From: Actibacterium mucosum KCTC 23349
GTDB lineage: Bacteria > Pseudomonadota > Alphaproteobacteria > Rhodobacterales > Rhodobacteraceae
Assembly: GCF_000647975.1 (NCBI RefSeq)
Contig: NZ_JFKE01000002.1
Location: 186,001 to 250,000, forward strand
Direction of reading: 5' to 3'
DNA: 64,000 bases
Within the stretch, counting starts at the first letter, position 1; every line of letters starts with the position of its first letter. A model generated the notes under the pieces. The model was not told the origin of the DNA. It searched no databases and was given only the letters and a program-made list of their open reading frames with translations. Positions 24,974-33,438 of this stretch are shown one piece after another. Position numbers and translations under genes: made by a program.

Positions 24974-25845
24974 GAAGCGGGTTCCGGGTTGAAGAATAGG
25001 ACGGGGCGGTCGGGCAAGGCGGCGAAGGCGTCCTGCAGCACAAAGGTCTTGCCCGAGGGGTCGGCCTCGGCGCGGGCGGTATCGGGCAGGCCCTGCAGGG
25101 CCGAGGTGACATAGATGCACCCGTCGCCATCTGCGGCAGGGCAGGTCACATGGGGCGCGGGCAGGGGGATGCGGCCGATCTGCGTGCCATCGGGGGCGAT
25201 GCCGGTCAGCGATGCGTCGCCCCACATGGCGATCCAGACATTGCCGTCGGTGTCGGTGATCGCGCCGTCGGGGTTCAGGCCGGTTTCGGTGAAATCGACC
25301 AGCACACGCGCCGCGGCCACGGGCCAGCCGGTGTCGCGGTCCAGTACCTGGCTGAACAGCAGTTGCTGCGCGGTATCGGCGAAATAGGCGCGGCCACCAT
25401 TTGGTGCGAAACAGATCGCGTTGGGGATGGTGATGCCGGGATGCAACTGACGCACCTCGCCGTCGGCATAGCGATAGATCGCGCCGGCGCCCGGTTCGGC
25501 GTTCCACCCCATGGTCGAGAACCACAACCCGCCCTGCCGGTCCACGCGCCCGTCATTGGAGCGTGTGACGGCGTTGTCCTGCTCGACCGGGTGCAGCAGC
25601 GTCATGTTGCCGGTATGCAGGTCGAACTGTTCCACCCCGCGTTCGGTGGCCATCAACAGGCGGTCGTGGTCGATCACGCCGGCGGCGCTGCCGGTGACGG
25701 GCAGGGCCCAATCCTGTCCAGTGGTCATCAGCTTGCGGTTCGGAATGTCGAACCAGAACAGTTGCCCCAGCAGGGGGTGCCAGAACGGCCCTTCGCCCAA
25801 GGTGCATTTTCGAGCGTCGAAAGTGGTGCAGGTCACACTATCCAT
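24970..25845 (-). CDS. SMP-30/gluconolactonase family lactonase
   Basis: The 291-residue protein is a six-bladed beta-propeller. Motifs include LGEGPFWHPLLGQLFWFDI near residue 16 with the metal-binding Glu, NDGRVDRQGGLWFSTMG near 98, NAICFAPNGGRAYFADT near 147 and LNPDGAITDTDGNVWIAMWG near 195. It would hydrolyse the sugar lactone produced by the SDR enzyme to the aldonic acid. Its start overlaps the kinase 3' end by eight bases and its stop overlaps the dehydratase start. Confidence 0.88.
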   Translation of the reverse strand: MDSVTCTTFDARKCTLGEGPFWHPLLGQLFWFDIPNRKLMTTGQDWALPVTGSAAGVIDHDRLLMATERGVEQFDLHTGNMTLLHPVEQDNAVTRSNDGRVDRQGGLWFSTMGWNAEPGAGAIYRYADGEVRQLHPGITIPNAICFAPNGGRAYFADTAQQLLFSQVLDRDTGWPVAAARVLVDFTETGLNPDGAITDTDGNVWIAMWGDASLTGIAPDGTQIGRIPLPAPHVTCPAADGDGCIYVTSALQGLPDTARAEADPSGKTFVLQDAFAALPDRPVLFFNPEPAS

Positions 25846-26743
25846 CGGTCAGCTCAAACATCTGGTTGGCAATGGAGGTCAGGCCCGCGATGGCCATTTC
25901 CTCACCCGATTGGATCTGTACGTCATACCCGGCAAAGCGCAGGACGCGGGCATATTTGTCGGTAAGCTCTCCGGTGCCGATCAGCGCAACGTTCTGCCCG
26001 TTGATGTCAGGTATCGCGCGGGCAACCTCGGCCCCGATCAAAAGGCCAGACAGGCGGCTGAGGCCCGCCGCAGGATCGGTATCCCGCAGCAGCCAATCGG
26101 CGCGGATGCCAAAAAGGCGGCCCATGGCGCGCGGATCGTTCAGGGCTTCGGCGGTGGCGATGTCAAAGGCTGCATCGTCAAAGCCCGGTCCTACCGCATC
26201 GCGCAGGACCGAGGATCGCGACAAAAGCGCGAACAGCTCGCCCGTCATCTCGGTGCGGAAACTGGCAATTTGTCCCCCGGCCAGCTGGCACCATTTCGTA
26301 TGGGTGCCCGGCAGGCAGATTGCGCCGTCAAAATCCGGCTGATGCCGCGTCAGGCCAAGGATTTGAGTCTCCTCGCCACGCATCACGTCATCTGCAGCGC
26401 GGGTCCGCAGGCCCGGCACAACGCGCACATCCATGTCCGGCAGGCGCAGATGCGCCACGTGTTGTGGCAGCTCTGACCAGCGATCAGGCGTCAGGTAAGG
26501 AGCTTCAACCCAGCCGCCGCGGCGCCCCACCATCCCGCAAAGGATGGCAATTCGGGGAGAATGCTTGGCCCGCCACGGCTGGGTGACACGAGAGAACACC
26601 GCGCCCGCCGCATCACCCTGAAGGGTGCCGGCCCCGTCCGTGGTCTGCAGACGGTCCAAAACGAAACCGTCAGCGTCCACGAGCCAAAGGCGCAGCGCGG
26701 ATGTGCCCCAGTCCCCCAGAATGAATGTGCCCTCGGCGCCCAC
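25838..26743 (-). CDS. dgoK: 2-dehydro-3-deoxygalactonokinase
   Basis: The 301-residue protein has the DgoK pattern: ILGDWGTSALRLWLVD at the N-terminus, GMVGRRGGWVEAPY near residue 77, LPGTHTKWC near 155 and FRTEMTGELFALL near 168. It phosphorylates 2-keto-3-deoxygalactonate before aldol cleavage. The frame is open from an ATG at 26782, but GGGAGGAC lies between that codon and two successive GTG codons at 26746 and 26743, so I take the second GTG, which places the first beta strand right at the N-terminus. The aldolase (dgoA) is not in the window. Confidence 0.87.
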   Translation of the reverse strand: MGAEGTFILGDWGTSALRLWLVDADGFVLDRLQTTDGAGTLQGDAAGAVFSRVTQPWRAKHSPRIAILCGMVGRRGGWVEAPYLTPDRWSELPQHVAHLRLPDMDVRVVPGLRTRAADDVMRGEETQILGLTRHQPDFDGAICLPGTHTKWCQLAGGQIASFRTEMTGELFALLSRSSVLRDAVGPGFDDAAFDIATAEALNDPRAMGRLFGIRADWLLRDTDPAAGLSRLSGLLIGAEVARAIPDINGQNVALIGTGELTDKYARVLRFAGYDVQIQSGEEMAIAGLTSIANQMFELTDG

Positions 26744-26784
26744 CACGTCCTCCCTGTGTTTGGCTTGGGGGGATCGAAACATTT

Positions 26785-26815
26785 AAAATAGTATGAGTCA
26801 ATTAAAAAGTAGTAT
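26785..26815 (-). promoter_or_regulatory. Direct-repeat element upstream of dgoK
   Basis: AAAATAGTAT (26785-26794) and the related AAAAAGTAGTAT (26804-26815) place AGTAT twice exactly 21 bases apart, two helical turns, in a short AT-rich patch directly upstream of the kinase gene. It is the best operator or promoter candidate for the sugar operon; the FCD regulator encoded nearby is the natural candidate protein. Confidence 0.4.
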
Positions 26816-26921
26816 TTATTCATCCGCCCCGGCCGCCGCCTCGTGAGGAAAGCCCCCCGACAAGGGGGGATTGACGAACGCCCCTTGCGCTTTGCCGGGC
26901 CGCGTCCTAGGGCTTAAGCCC

Positions 26922-27737
26922 ATGAAAATACTGTTTCTCGGAGACATCGTTGGCCGATCCGGCCGCACAGCCGTGATCGAGGGCATCGGCCCGCTGCGCG
27001 CGCAGCTGGGGCTGGATTTTGTTGTGGTGAACGGTGAAAACGCAACGTCGGGGGCCGGGCTTTCGCCCGCACATGCCAGGCAATTGCTCGAATCCGGTGT
27101 CGATTGTCTGACGCTTGGCGACCATGCCTTTGATCAAAAGGACATGCTGACCTTCATCGAGCAGGATTCGCGCATTGTGCGTCCGCTGAACTTTGCCAAG
27201 GCCGCGCCGGGGCGGGGGTTCCGCATCTATAACGCGCCGGGTGGGCGCAAGGTGCTGGTGATGCAGGTGCTGGGACAGGTGTTCATGAAGCGCCCGTTCG
27301 ACGATCCGTTCTCGGCGGTGGAACAAGTGATCAAAAGTCACCCCCTGGGGGCGACGGTTCAGGCGGTGATCCTGGATGTGCATGCCGAGGCGACATCTGA
27401 GAAAATGGCGTTGGGCCATTGGTGCGATGGCGGGGTCAGCCTTGTGGTCGGCACCCACACCCATGTACCGACCGGTGATGCCATGATCCTGCCCAAGGGC
27501 ACCGCGTATCAGACCGATGCGGGAATGTGCGGTGACTATCACTCGGTCATCGGTATGGACAAGGCCGAGCCGATGCGCCGCTTTATCACCGGCATGTCAA
27601 AGGGCCGCTTTACCCCTGCCGACGGGGCCGCAACTTTGTCGGGCGTCGTGATCGAGACCGATGACCGCACGGGGCTGACCAAAAACGTGGCAATGTTGCG
27701 TCATGGGGGCGTCCTGGCGCAAACACACGCGGATTGA
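26922..27737 (+). CDS. YmdB/TIGR00282 family metallophosphoesterase
   Basis: The 271-residue protein begins MKILFLGDIVGRSGR and contains VVNGENA near residue 36, LGDHAFDQ near 65, LDVHAEATSEK near 148 and GTHTHVPTGD near 182, all metal-binding motifs of the family. Bacillus YmdB hydrolyses 2',3'-cAMP and affects biofilm decisions; alphaproteobacterial members are uncharacterised. The ATG directly abuts a 12-bp palindrome, GGGCTTAAGCCC (26910-26921), and no ribosome binding site is visible, so initiation may be leaderless or use a structured leader. Confidence 0.88.
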   Translation: MKILFLGDIVGRSGRTAVIEGIGPLRAQLGLDFVVVNGENATSGAGLSPAHARQLLESGVDCLTLGDHAFDQKDMLTFIEQDSRIVRPLNFAKAAPGRGFRIYNAPGGRKVLVMQVLGQVFMKRPFDDPFSAVEQVIKSHPLGATVQAVILDVHAEATSEKMALGHWCDGGVSLVVGTHTHVPTGDAMILPKGTAYQTDAGMCGDYHSVIGMDKAEPMRRFITGMSKGRFTPADGAATLSGVVIETDDRTGLTKNVAMLRHGGVLAQTHAD

Positions 27738-27810
27738 TACATGTTCTGCTTGCCCCCGGGGCAGCAGACCGACAGAATGCGATCGATTTGGCTGCAGAAG
27801 AATCCACTTG

Positions 27811-29589
27811 ATGCTCAGCTCTTTTTTCTCGCCGGACGCGCAGGCTATCCTGTCGCTGACGGTCGTGGCGATCATGTTCGTCCTGTTCATCCGCGAGACG
27901 TATCCCGCTGAAGTTGTTGCCATTTCGGGTGCAGCACTGATGCTGGTTCTGGGAATCCTGCCTTACGACGCCGCGTTGGAGGTTCTGTCGAACCCGGCCC
28001 CGTGGACCATTGCGGCGATGTTTGTTGTCATGGGGGCCCTGGTCCGGACCGGTGCCTTGGATTCATTCACGCAGAGAACGGTGCAATCGGCGGGCAAGCG
28101 CCCGGTGCTGGCAGTGGCCGTGTTGCTGGGATTTGTCGCGCTCAGCTCGGCCATCGTGTCGAACACACCGGTGGTTGTTGTGATGATCCCAGTTTTCGTC
28201 CAGCTGGCCCAGACCTTGGGACGGTCGGCCTCGAAACTGCTGATCCCGCTGTCTTACGCCGCCATTCTGGGCGGCACGCTGACGCTGATCGGAACCTCGA
28301 CCAACCTGTTGGTGGACGGCGTTGCCCGCGCCCAGGGGTTGGAGCCGTTCACGATTTTCGAGGTCACGCCGCTGGGTATCATCGTGGTGGCCTGGGGCAT
28401 GATCTATCTGCGCTTCATTGCGCCCAAGCTTTTGCCCCGGCGCGAGACGATGGCCGGGATGCTGACGGATCGGTCCAAGATGAAGTTCTTTACCGAGGTG
28501 GCGATCCCCGAAAGCAGCGAGCTGATCGGGCGCAACGTGACCGATGTGGACATGTTTAAGCGCGGCGGCGTCCGCCTGATCGACGTGTTGCGCGGCGACG
28601 CCTCGCTGAGGCGCGAAATGTCTGATGTTGTGCTGGAACGGGGTGACCGTGTGGTTCTAAGGACCGGCGCGGACGAGGTTCTGGGTATTCGCAAATCCAA
28701 ATCCGTGCGGGCCGTGGACGAGTTGAGCCAGGTCGCAACCTCAACCGTCGAGGTGCTGATCACGCCGGGTTGCCGGATGGTGGGGCGCAGCCTTGGCACC
28801 CTGCGCCTGCGCCGTCGCTACGGTGTGTACCCGTTGGCCGTGCACCGCCGGAACCAGAATATCGGGCGGCAGCTGGACGACCTCGTGGTGCGCGTGGGTG
28901 ACACGCTGTTGCTGGAAGGCGCGCCGGAAGACATTCAGCGGCTGGCCGTTGATATGGACCTTGTCGATATTTCGCAGACCACCGCGCGCGCTTATCGCCG
29001 TCGCCACGCACCGCTGGCCATTGGCACGTTGCTGGCCATGGTGGCCCTGGCCGCCTTCGGCATCGCGCCGATCTTCCTTTTGGCCGTTCTGGCCGTGGCC
29101 TTTGTGCTGATCACCCGCTGTATCGATGCAGACGAGGCGTTTTCCTTTGTCGATGGTCGGTTGCTGGCGCTGATTTTCTCTATGCTGGCGGTGGGAGCGG
29201 CGTTGCAGGCTTCAGGCGCGGTGGAGAAGATCGTCGAGGCCGTTGCACCCTATCTGCAAGGCTTGCCGCCCTTCCTGATCGTCTGGGCCATCTATTTGCT
29301 GACCTCGATCCTGACCGAACTGGTATCCAACAACGCCGTCGCGGTGGTTGTGACACCCGTGGCGGTGGGGTTGGCCAGCGCGCTGGGGGTTGATCCGCGG
29401 CCCTTGGTCATCGCGGTGATGGTTGCCGCCTCGGCCAGTTTTGCAACGCCAATCGGGTACCAGACCAACATGCTGGTCTATGGTCCCGGCGGCTACAAGT
29501 TCACCGACTTTCTGCGGGTGGGCATCCCGCTGAACCTGTCGGTGGGCCTGATCGCCTCGGCCGCAATCCCGTTTATCTGGCCTCTCTGA
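27811..29589 (+). CDS. SLC13-type permease with two RCK C-terminal (TrkA-C) domains
   Basis: The 592-residue protein has two membrane halves of about six segments each, separated by a cytosolic part (residues 205-395) holding two TrkA-C modules (RRGGVRLIDVLRGDASLRRE and the VLITPGCRMVGRSLGTLRLR region). The permease signatures are SNTPVVVVMIPV, SYAAILGGTLTLIGTSTNLLVDG, TELVSNNAVAVVVTPVAV and SFATPIGYQTNMLVYGPGGY. Members move dicarboxylates, sulfate or other anions with sodium. The substrate is not predictable. The ATG at 27811 is chosen as the point where the first membrane helix begins. Confidence 0.9.
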   Translation: MLSSFFSPDAQAILSLTVVAIMFVLFIRETYPAEVVAISGAALMLVLGILPYDAALEVLSNPAPWTIAAMFVVMGALVRTGALDSFTQRTVQSAGKRPVLAVAVLLGFVALSSAIVSNTPVVVVMIPVFVQLAQTLGRSASKLLIPLSYAAILGGTLTLIGTSTNLLVDGVARAQGLEPFTIFEVTPLGIIVVAWGMIYLRFIAPKLLPRRETMAGMLTDRSKMKFFTEVAIPESSELIGRNVTDVDMFKRGGVRLIDVLRGDASLRREMSDVVLERGDRVVLRTGADEVLGIRKSKSVRAVDELSQVATSTVEVLITPGCRMVGRSLGTLRLRRRYGVYPLAVHRRNQNIGRQLDDLVVRVGDTLLLEGAPEDIQRLAVDMDLVDISQTTARAYRRRHAPLAIGTLLAMVALAAFGIAPIFLLAVLAVAFVLITRCIDADEAFSFVDGRLLALIFSMLAVGAALQASGAVEKIVEAVAPYLQGLPPFLIVWAIYLLTSILTELVSNNAVAVVVTPVAVGLASALGVDPRPLVIAVMVAASASFATPIGYQTNMLVYGPGGYKFTDFLRVGIPLNLSVGLIASAAIPFIWPL

Positions 29590-29721
29590 GGACAGGCGCC
29601 ACCCGTGCGAGAAGGGCCGCGCCGCCGGCGCGAGTCCGACGAGCACGCCACCCGGGCTTGCCCCCGCGCCCCTGCCTGACATATAGAGTTTCGGAACTGT
29701 TCAGACATCTCGGAGCTTCCC

Positions 29722-30462
29722 ATGGCAGGCCACTCTAAATGGGCCAATATTCAGCACCGCAAAGGGCGCCAGGACGCCGTGCGGTCGAAACTGTTTTCCA
29801 AACTCTCGAAAGAGATCACCGTGGCCGCCAAGATGGGCGACCCCGATCCCGAGAAGAACCCGCGCCTGCGCCTTGCGGTGAAAGAAGCCAAGGGCCAGTC
29901 GATGCCCAAGGACAACATCGAACGCGCGATCAAGAAGGCTACCGGCGGCGATGCCGAGGATTACGAGGAAATCCGCTATGAAGGGTATGGCCCCAATGGC
30001 GTGGCGGTGATCGTCGAGGCGATGACCGACAACCGCAACCGCACCGCGTCCACCGTGCGTTCGACCTTCTCCAAGAACGGTGGCAACCTGGGCGAGACCG
30101 GCTCGGTAGGGTTCATGTTCGAACGCAAGGGCGAGGTTCTTTACCCCGCCGATGCGGGCGACGCCGACACGGTGATGATGGCCGCGATCGAGGCCGGCGC
30201 CGATGACGTGGAAAGCAGCGAAGACGGGCACCGCATCATCTGCGGCGATACCGATCTGAACGACGTGTCGAATGCGTTGGAATCCGAGCTGGGCGAATCA
30301 GAATCGACCAAGCTGATCTGGCAGCCCACAACAACAACCGAACTGGACCTGGTTGGCCTGCAAAAACTGATGAAGCTGGTGGATGCCTTGGAAGATGACG
30401 ACGACATTCAGCGCGTCACCACCAATTTCGAAGCCCCGGACGAGGTAATGGCGCAGCTGTAA
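29722..30462 (+). CDS. YebC/PmpR family protein
   Basis: The 246-residue product starts [19 protein letters not shown], the hallmark of the family, and continues with [17 protein letters not shown] and [14 protein letters not shown]. YebC proteins are reported both as DNA-binding regulators and as translation factors relieving ribosome stalls at difficult peptide sequences. CGGAG precedes the ATG. The stop codon lies inside a 10-bp hairpin that should end the transcript. Confidence 0.95.
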   Translation: MAGHSKWANIQHRKGRQDAVRSKLFSKLSKEITVAAKMGDPDPEKNPRLRLAVKEAKGQSMPKDNIERAIKKATGGDAEDYEEIRYEGYGPNGVAVIVEAMTDNRNRTASTVRSTFSKNGGNLGETGSVGFMFERKGEVLYPADAGDADTVMMAAIEAGADDVESSEDGHRIICGDTDLNDVSNALESELGESESTKLIWQPTTTTELDLVGLQKLMKLVDALEDDDDIQRVTTNFEAPDEVMAQL

Positions 30463-30471
30463 GCTGCGCCA
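30449..30471. terminator. Hairpin spanning the yebC stop codon
   Basis: TGGCGCAGCT (30449-30458) and AGCTGCGCCA (30462-30471) are perfect inverted repeats around GTA, and the stop codon TAA is at 30460-30462. The plus strand continues AATTCTTT. It sits between yebC and the convergent RTX gene, so it may act in both directions. Confidence 0.65.
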
Positions 30472-30495
30472 ATTCTTTGGAAAACGGGCTCTGGC

Positions 30496-32094
30496 TCAGA
30501 CGAATTGAATATCGTCCACCAATTCGGTGGTCGATATGCCCAGCAGGATGATCACGTCACCGGTCAGGCTGATGATCGTGTTGCCACCGATATCAAATGC
30601 CTCGCGGTTCAGGAAATCCTGCGCATCCGTGGCACCTGCCATAAGGCTGGCGTCGATCAGCAGGTCGTCGATATTGTCTTCGAAATCAAAGATGATGTCG
30701 GTTTCATTGCCGGCAAGGAACAGGAAATCATCCGCTCCGCCGCCGCCAATCAGGAAGTCGCGCGACCCGGCGCCGCCGTTCAGCGTGTCGTCGCCGTCCT
30801 GGGCCAGCAGGATATCGTCGCCCAGCCCGCCATCGTAATAGTTGTTTCCGAAGATCCCCAGGATCACGTCGCCGCCAGATCCGCCGAACATCTCGTCATT
30901 GCCAAACCCACCGATGATCGTGTCGCCGTCGGCGCCACCGAACAGGAAGTCGCTGCCAAATCCGCCGTTAATCATGTCTTCGCCGGCTTTGCCAAAAATC
31001 GCGTCCTCCATGTTGGTGCCCGCGATGTCGTTATCCGCCGCGTCGCCTTCGATGATGTTGTCGAACAAACCACCGGGTTCCACCACGGCGTCGACGCTGC
31101 TGATCAGCGCGTTCAGCTGATTGAGGGCCGAGTTCATGACACCTTCAAGCTGCCCCAAAAGCGGTGCCGTGACCGCCTGCAAGGTATCGAAGATATCGAA
31201 GAACGGATTGAGAAAGCCCAACATTTCCGAGGCAATGGAGTTGAAGACCGAGTTGATGTTAATGCCAAGATTGGCAAATACGTCGATCACGAAATCCTCG
31301 ACGAACCCCACCACCAGATCAATCCAGCTGGTGATCGTTTCCAGAACGTTCAGAATGTTGATCGTTGGGCCGAAAGGCGGGATCTTGATCGAGATATCAA
31401 TGGCATCCCTGATCGAGTTTGCCACCGATTTGGCACCGTTGAATACACCCAGCGCGTCGTCCAGCGCCTTGGTTACCGCAGAAAGATCAGGCACGGCATT
31501 GTCGATGGCTGTGATGGCGCTGTTGATACCGGAAATCGCCGCCTGCAGAGGGGCAAGGGCGCCGTCTCGGATGGTGAACCACCCATCGGCCAGAAACTGG
31601 TATTGCCCCATGCGCCCGGCCAATGCGGTGTCGTTATAAAAGCTCTCGGAGCCCATCGCGTCAAAGATCAGCGCCGCCTCGGCCACGCGCGGCTGGTTTT
31701 CGGCCGACAGACCGTCGATGATGCCGCCCGCGGTGTCGTTGGCGCTGTCGATCTGGTCCACGGCATTGCGGGCGGGTGCCCATGCGTCATCCAGCGCGCC
31801 CAGAACATCGGCCTGCGCATCGATGGTGCCGGAAACCGAGTTGGCGATGTTGTCCAGTTGTTTGATCGCGGTGCCGATGCCAAAGGGCAGCGCGCCCAGA
31901 AGCGTCACGATCGAATTCGGCAGATCAACCAGATCGGCCTTTTCACGCAGTTTGGCCTCAAGATCGCCAGGAAGCTCCAGAACTTCGGTGGCCAGCGTGG
32001 CGGCCGTGCCTATATCGCCGGAAAGATCGGAAAGTGTGTCCAGATCGCCCTGAACTTCGTTCACTGTATCAAAATATGCCTTTGCAGAAGCCAT
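30496..32094 (-). CDS. RTX calcium-binding protein, probably type I secreted
   Basis: The 532-residue protein has no signal peptide. Residues 1-350 are mostly amphipathic helix with very few aromatic or cysteine residues and no family I recognise. Residues about 365-460 hold a block of glycine-rich nonapeptide repeats (GGFGSDFLFGGADGD, GGFGNDEMFGGSGGD, GGLGDDILL, QDGDDTLNGG), which fold into a calcium beta-roll. The end is an acidic/hydrophobic tail typical of type I secretion substrates. AGGGGAG lies adjacent to an ATG at 32100 and six bases before the ATG at 32094, favouring the latter. No type I ABC exporter or membrane fusion gene is nearby. Confidence 0.82.
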   Translation of the reverse strand: MASAKAYFDTVNEVQGDLDTLSDLSGDIGTAATLATEVLELPGDLEAKLREKADLVDLPNSIVTLLGALPFGIGTAIKQLDNIANSVSGTIDAQADVLGALDDAWAPARNAVDQIDSANDTAGGIIDGLSAENQPRVAEAALIFDAMGSESFYNDTALAGRMGQYQFLADGWFTIRDGALAPLQAAISGINSAITAIDNAVPDLSAVTKALDDALGVFNGAKSVANSIRDAIDISIKIPPFGPTINILNVLETITSWIDLVVGFVEDFVIDVFANLGININSVFNSIASEMLGFLNPFFDIFDTLQAVTAPLLGQLEGVMNSALNQLNALISSVDAVVEPGGLFDNIIEGDAADNDIAGTNMEDAIFGKAGEDMINGGFGSDFLFGGADGDTIIGGFGNDEMFGGSGGDVILGIFGNNYYDGGLGDDILLAQDGDDTLNGGAGSRDFLIGGGGADDFLFLAGNETDIIFDFEDNIDDLLIDASLMAGATDAQDFLNREAFDIGGNTIISLTGDVIILLGISTTELVDDIQFV

Positions 32095-32240
32095 AGTCAT
32101 CTCCCCTATTCGACGGATCGCCAAGACCACCGCCGTAATCATTAATTCAAAATTCGCACCACCTTAGCTGATTTTCTGCGCCACCGATAGCCACCGGCGA
32201 TTGCGCTTGTGTTTTCCCGTGATTCCGCCTTGATGATGCC

Positions 32241-33125
32241 ATGCAAACCTCTGCCGATAATTCGAAGCCGCTGGTCGGTGCCTTGTGGATGCTGGCGACC
32301 GGTTTCTGTTTTGTCGGTGTCACCGCGACGGTGAAGGTTGTCGGCGACAGCCTGCCCGCGGCGCAGGCGGCTTTTTTGCGCTATGTGCTGGGGCTGGTCT
32401 TTTTGATCCCGATGATCGGACCAATGCGCGCCACGCGTTGGACGCGCGAAATCCTGCTGTTGGGGGGCGCGCGTGGCGTGGTGCATACGCTGGGGGTGGC
32501 GATGTGGTTCTTTGCCATGGCCCGTATCCCGATGGCCGAGGTGACGGCGATGGGATACCTGACGCCGGTCTACGTGACCATCGGCGCCGCGATCTTTCTG
32601 GGCGAGCGGCTGGCAGCGCGTCGGATTGCCGCGGTGGTTGCGGCATTGGTCGGCGCGGCGATTATCCTGCGCCCCGGCCTGCGTGAGATCGGACCGGGGC
32701 ATACGGGGATGTTGTTCACGGCCGTCATGTTTGCGGCCAGTTATCTGTTGACCGGCAAGCTGAGTGGCAAGATCGGTGCGACGGCGATTGTCGGCATGTT
32801 GTCTGTGACGGTGACCATCGGGTTGGCACCGCTGGCCTTTGCGGTGTGGATCCCACCGACACTGGAGCAACTGGTCTGGCTGTTCATCGTCGCGGCTTTG
32901 GCGACGGCGGGCCATTATACCATGACCCGGGCCTTTGCGGTGGCGCCCCTGTCGGTGACGCAGCCTGTTACGTTTCTGCAGCTTGTCTGGTCGGTGCTGC
33001 TGGGCTGGGCGCTGTTTGCCGAGGCGGTGGATGTCTGGGTGATTGTCGGCGGTGTGGTGATCATGGCGGCGGCCAGTTTTATAGCCCTGCGCGAGGCACA
33101 GCTGCGCCGCGAGGGCCGGGTTTGA
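32241..33125 (+). CDS. DMT superfamily (EamA) transporter
   Basis: The 294-residue protein has ten hydrophobic segments arranged as two EamA repeats (residues 10-140 and 150-285). The first repeat ends TAMGYLTPVYVTIGAAIFLGE-like and the second contains PLSVTQPVTFLQLVWSVLLG, both typical export-type DMT features with a Pro near the helix start. Likely function is efflux of amino acids, metabolites or drugs. It is divergent from the RTX gene across 146 bases in which I see no clear operator. Confidence 0.9.
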   Translation: MQTSADNSKPLVGALWMLATGFCFVGVTATVKVVGDSLPAAQAAFLRYVLGLVFLIPMIGPMRATRWTREILLLGGARGVVHTLGVAMWFFAMARIPMAEVTAMGYLTPVYVTIGAAIFLGERLAARRIAAVVAALVGAAIILRPGLREIGPGHTGMLFTAVMFAASYLLTGKLSGKIGATAIVGMLSVTVTIGLAPLAFAVWIPPTLEQLVWLFIVAALATAGHYTMTRAFAVAPLSVTQPVTFLQLVWSVLLGWALFAEAVDVWVIVGGVVIMAAASFIALREAQLRREGRV

Positions 33126-33192
33126 TCGGGATCAAGGTGCGCGGTTTCGGGCCGGATTAACCTTCTTGCGAAAGCAACGAGGAGAGGCCCAA

Positions 33193-33438
33193 ATGTCCCA
33201 CACGCCCCATGAACTGGCCGAGGAGTTTCCGGACAAGATCGAACTGATGCGCAAGCTGCGCCTGCACGACGCGCATTTTGCCCGGTTAGCCGACACCTAT
33301 CACGAGATCAATCGCGCGGTGCATCGGGCAGAAACCCAGGTCGAAGCCACCGATGATACGCACGAGGCCGACATGCGGCGCGAGCGGATGTGGCTGAAGG
33401 ATCAGATCGCCGCGATCCTCGCACGCGAAGCGGCCTAA
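33193..33438 (+). CDS. DUF465 (YdcH) family small protein
   Basis: The 81-residue protein is helical and charged. It carries the YdcH core: FARLADTYHEINRAVHRAE followed by RERMWLKDQIAAIL at the end. Family members are short coiled coils of unknown role, often up-regulated with stress or found near cell-envelope genes. GAGAGG before the ATG at 33193 fixes the start; a longer frame begins 27 bases upstream without such a site. The stop overlaps the convergent pccR gene by four bases. Confidence 0.85.
   Translation: MSHTPHELAEEFPDKIELMRKLRLHDAHFARLADTYHEINRAVHRAETQVEATDDTHEADMRRERMWLKDQIAAILAREAA

Noticed and set aside
26821-26921. 6S RNA or other structured RNA before the ymdB-like gene (C6/G6 hairpin at 26853-26869)
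   Set aside because: The segment is too short and lacks the long open-complex-like duplex of 6S RNA; only one small hairpin is visible.
30505-32145. 546-codon plus-strand frame opposite the RTX gene
   Set aside because: The minus strand carries regular calcium-binding repeats; the plus-strand frame is their complement and has no motif.
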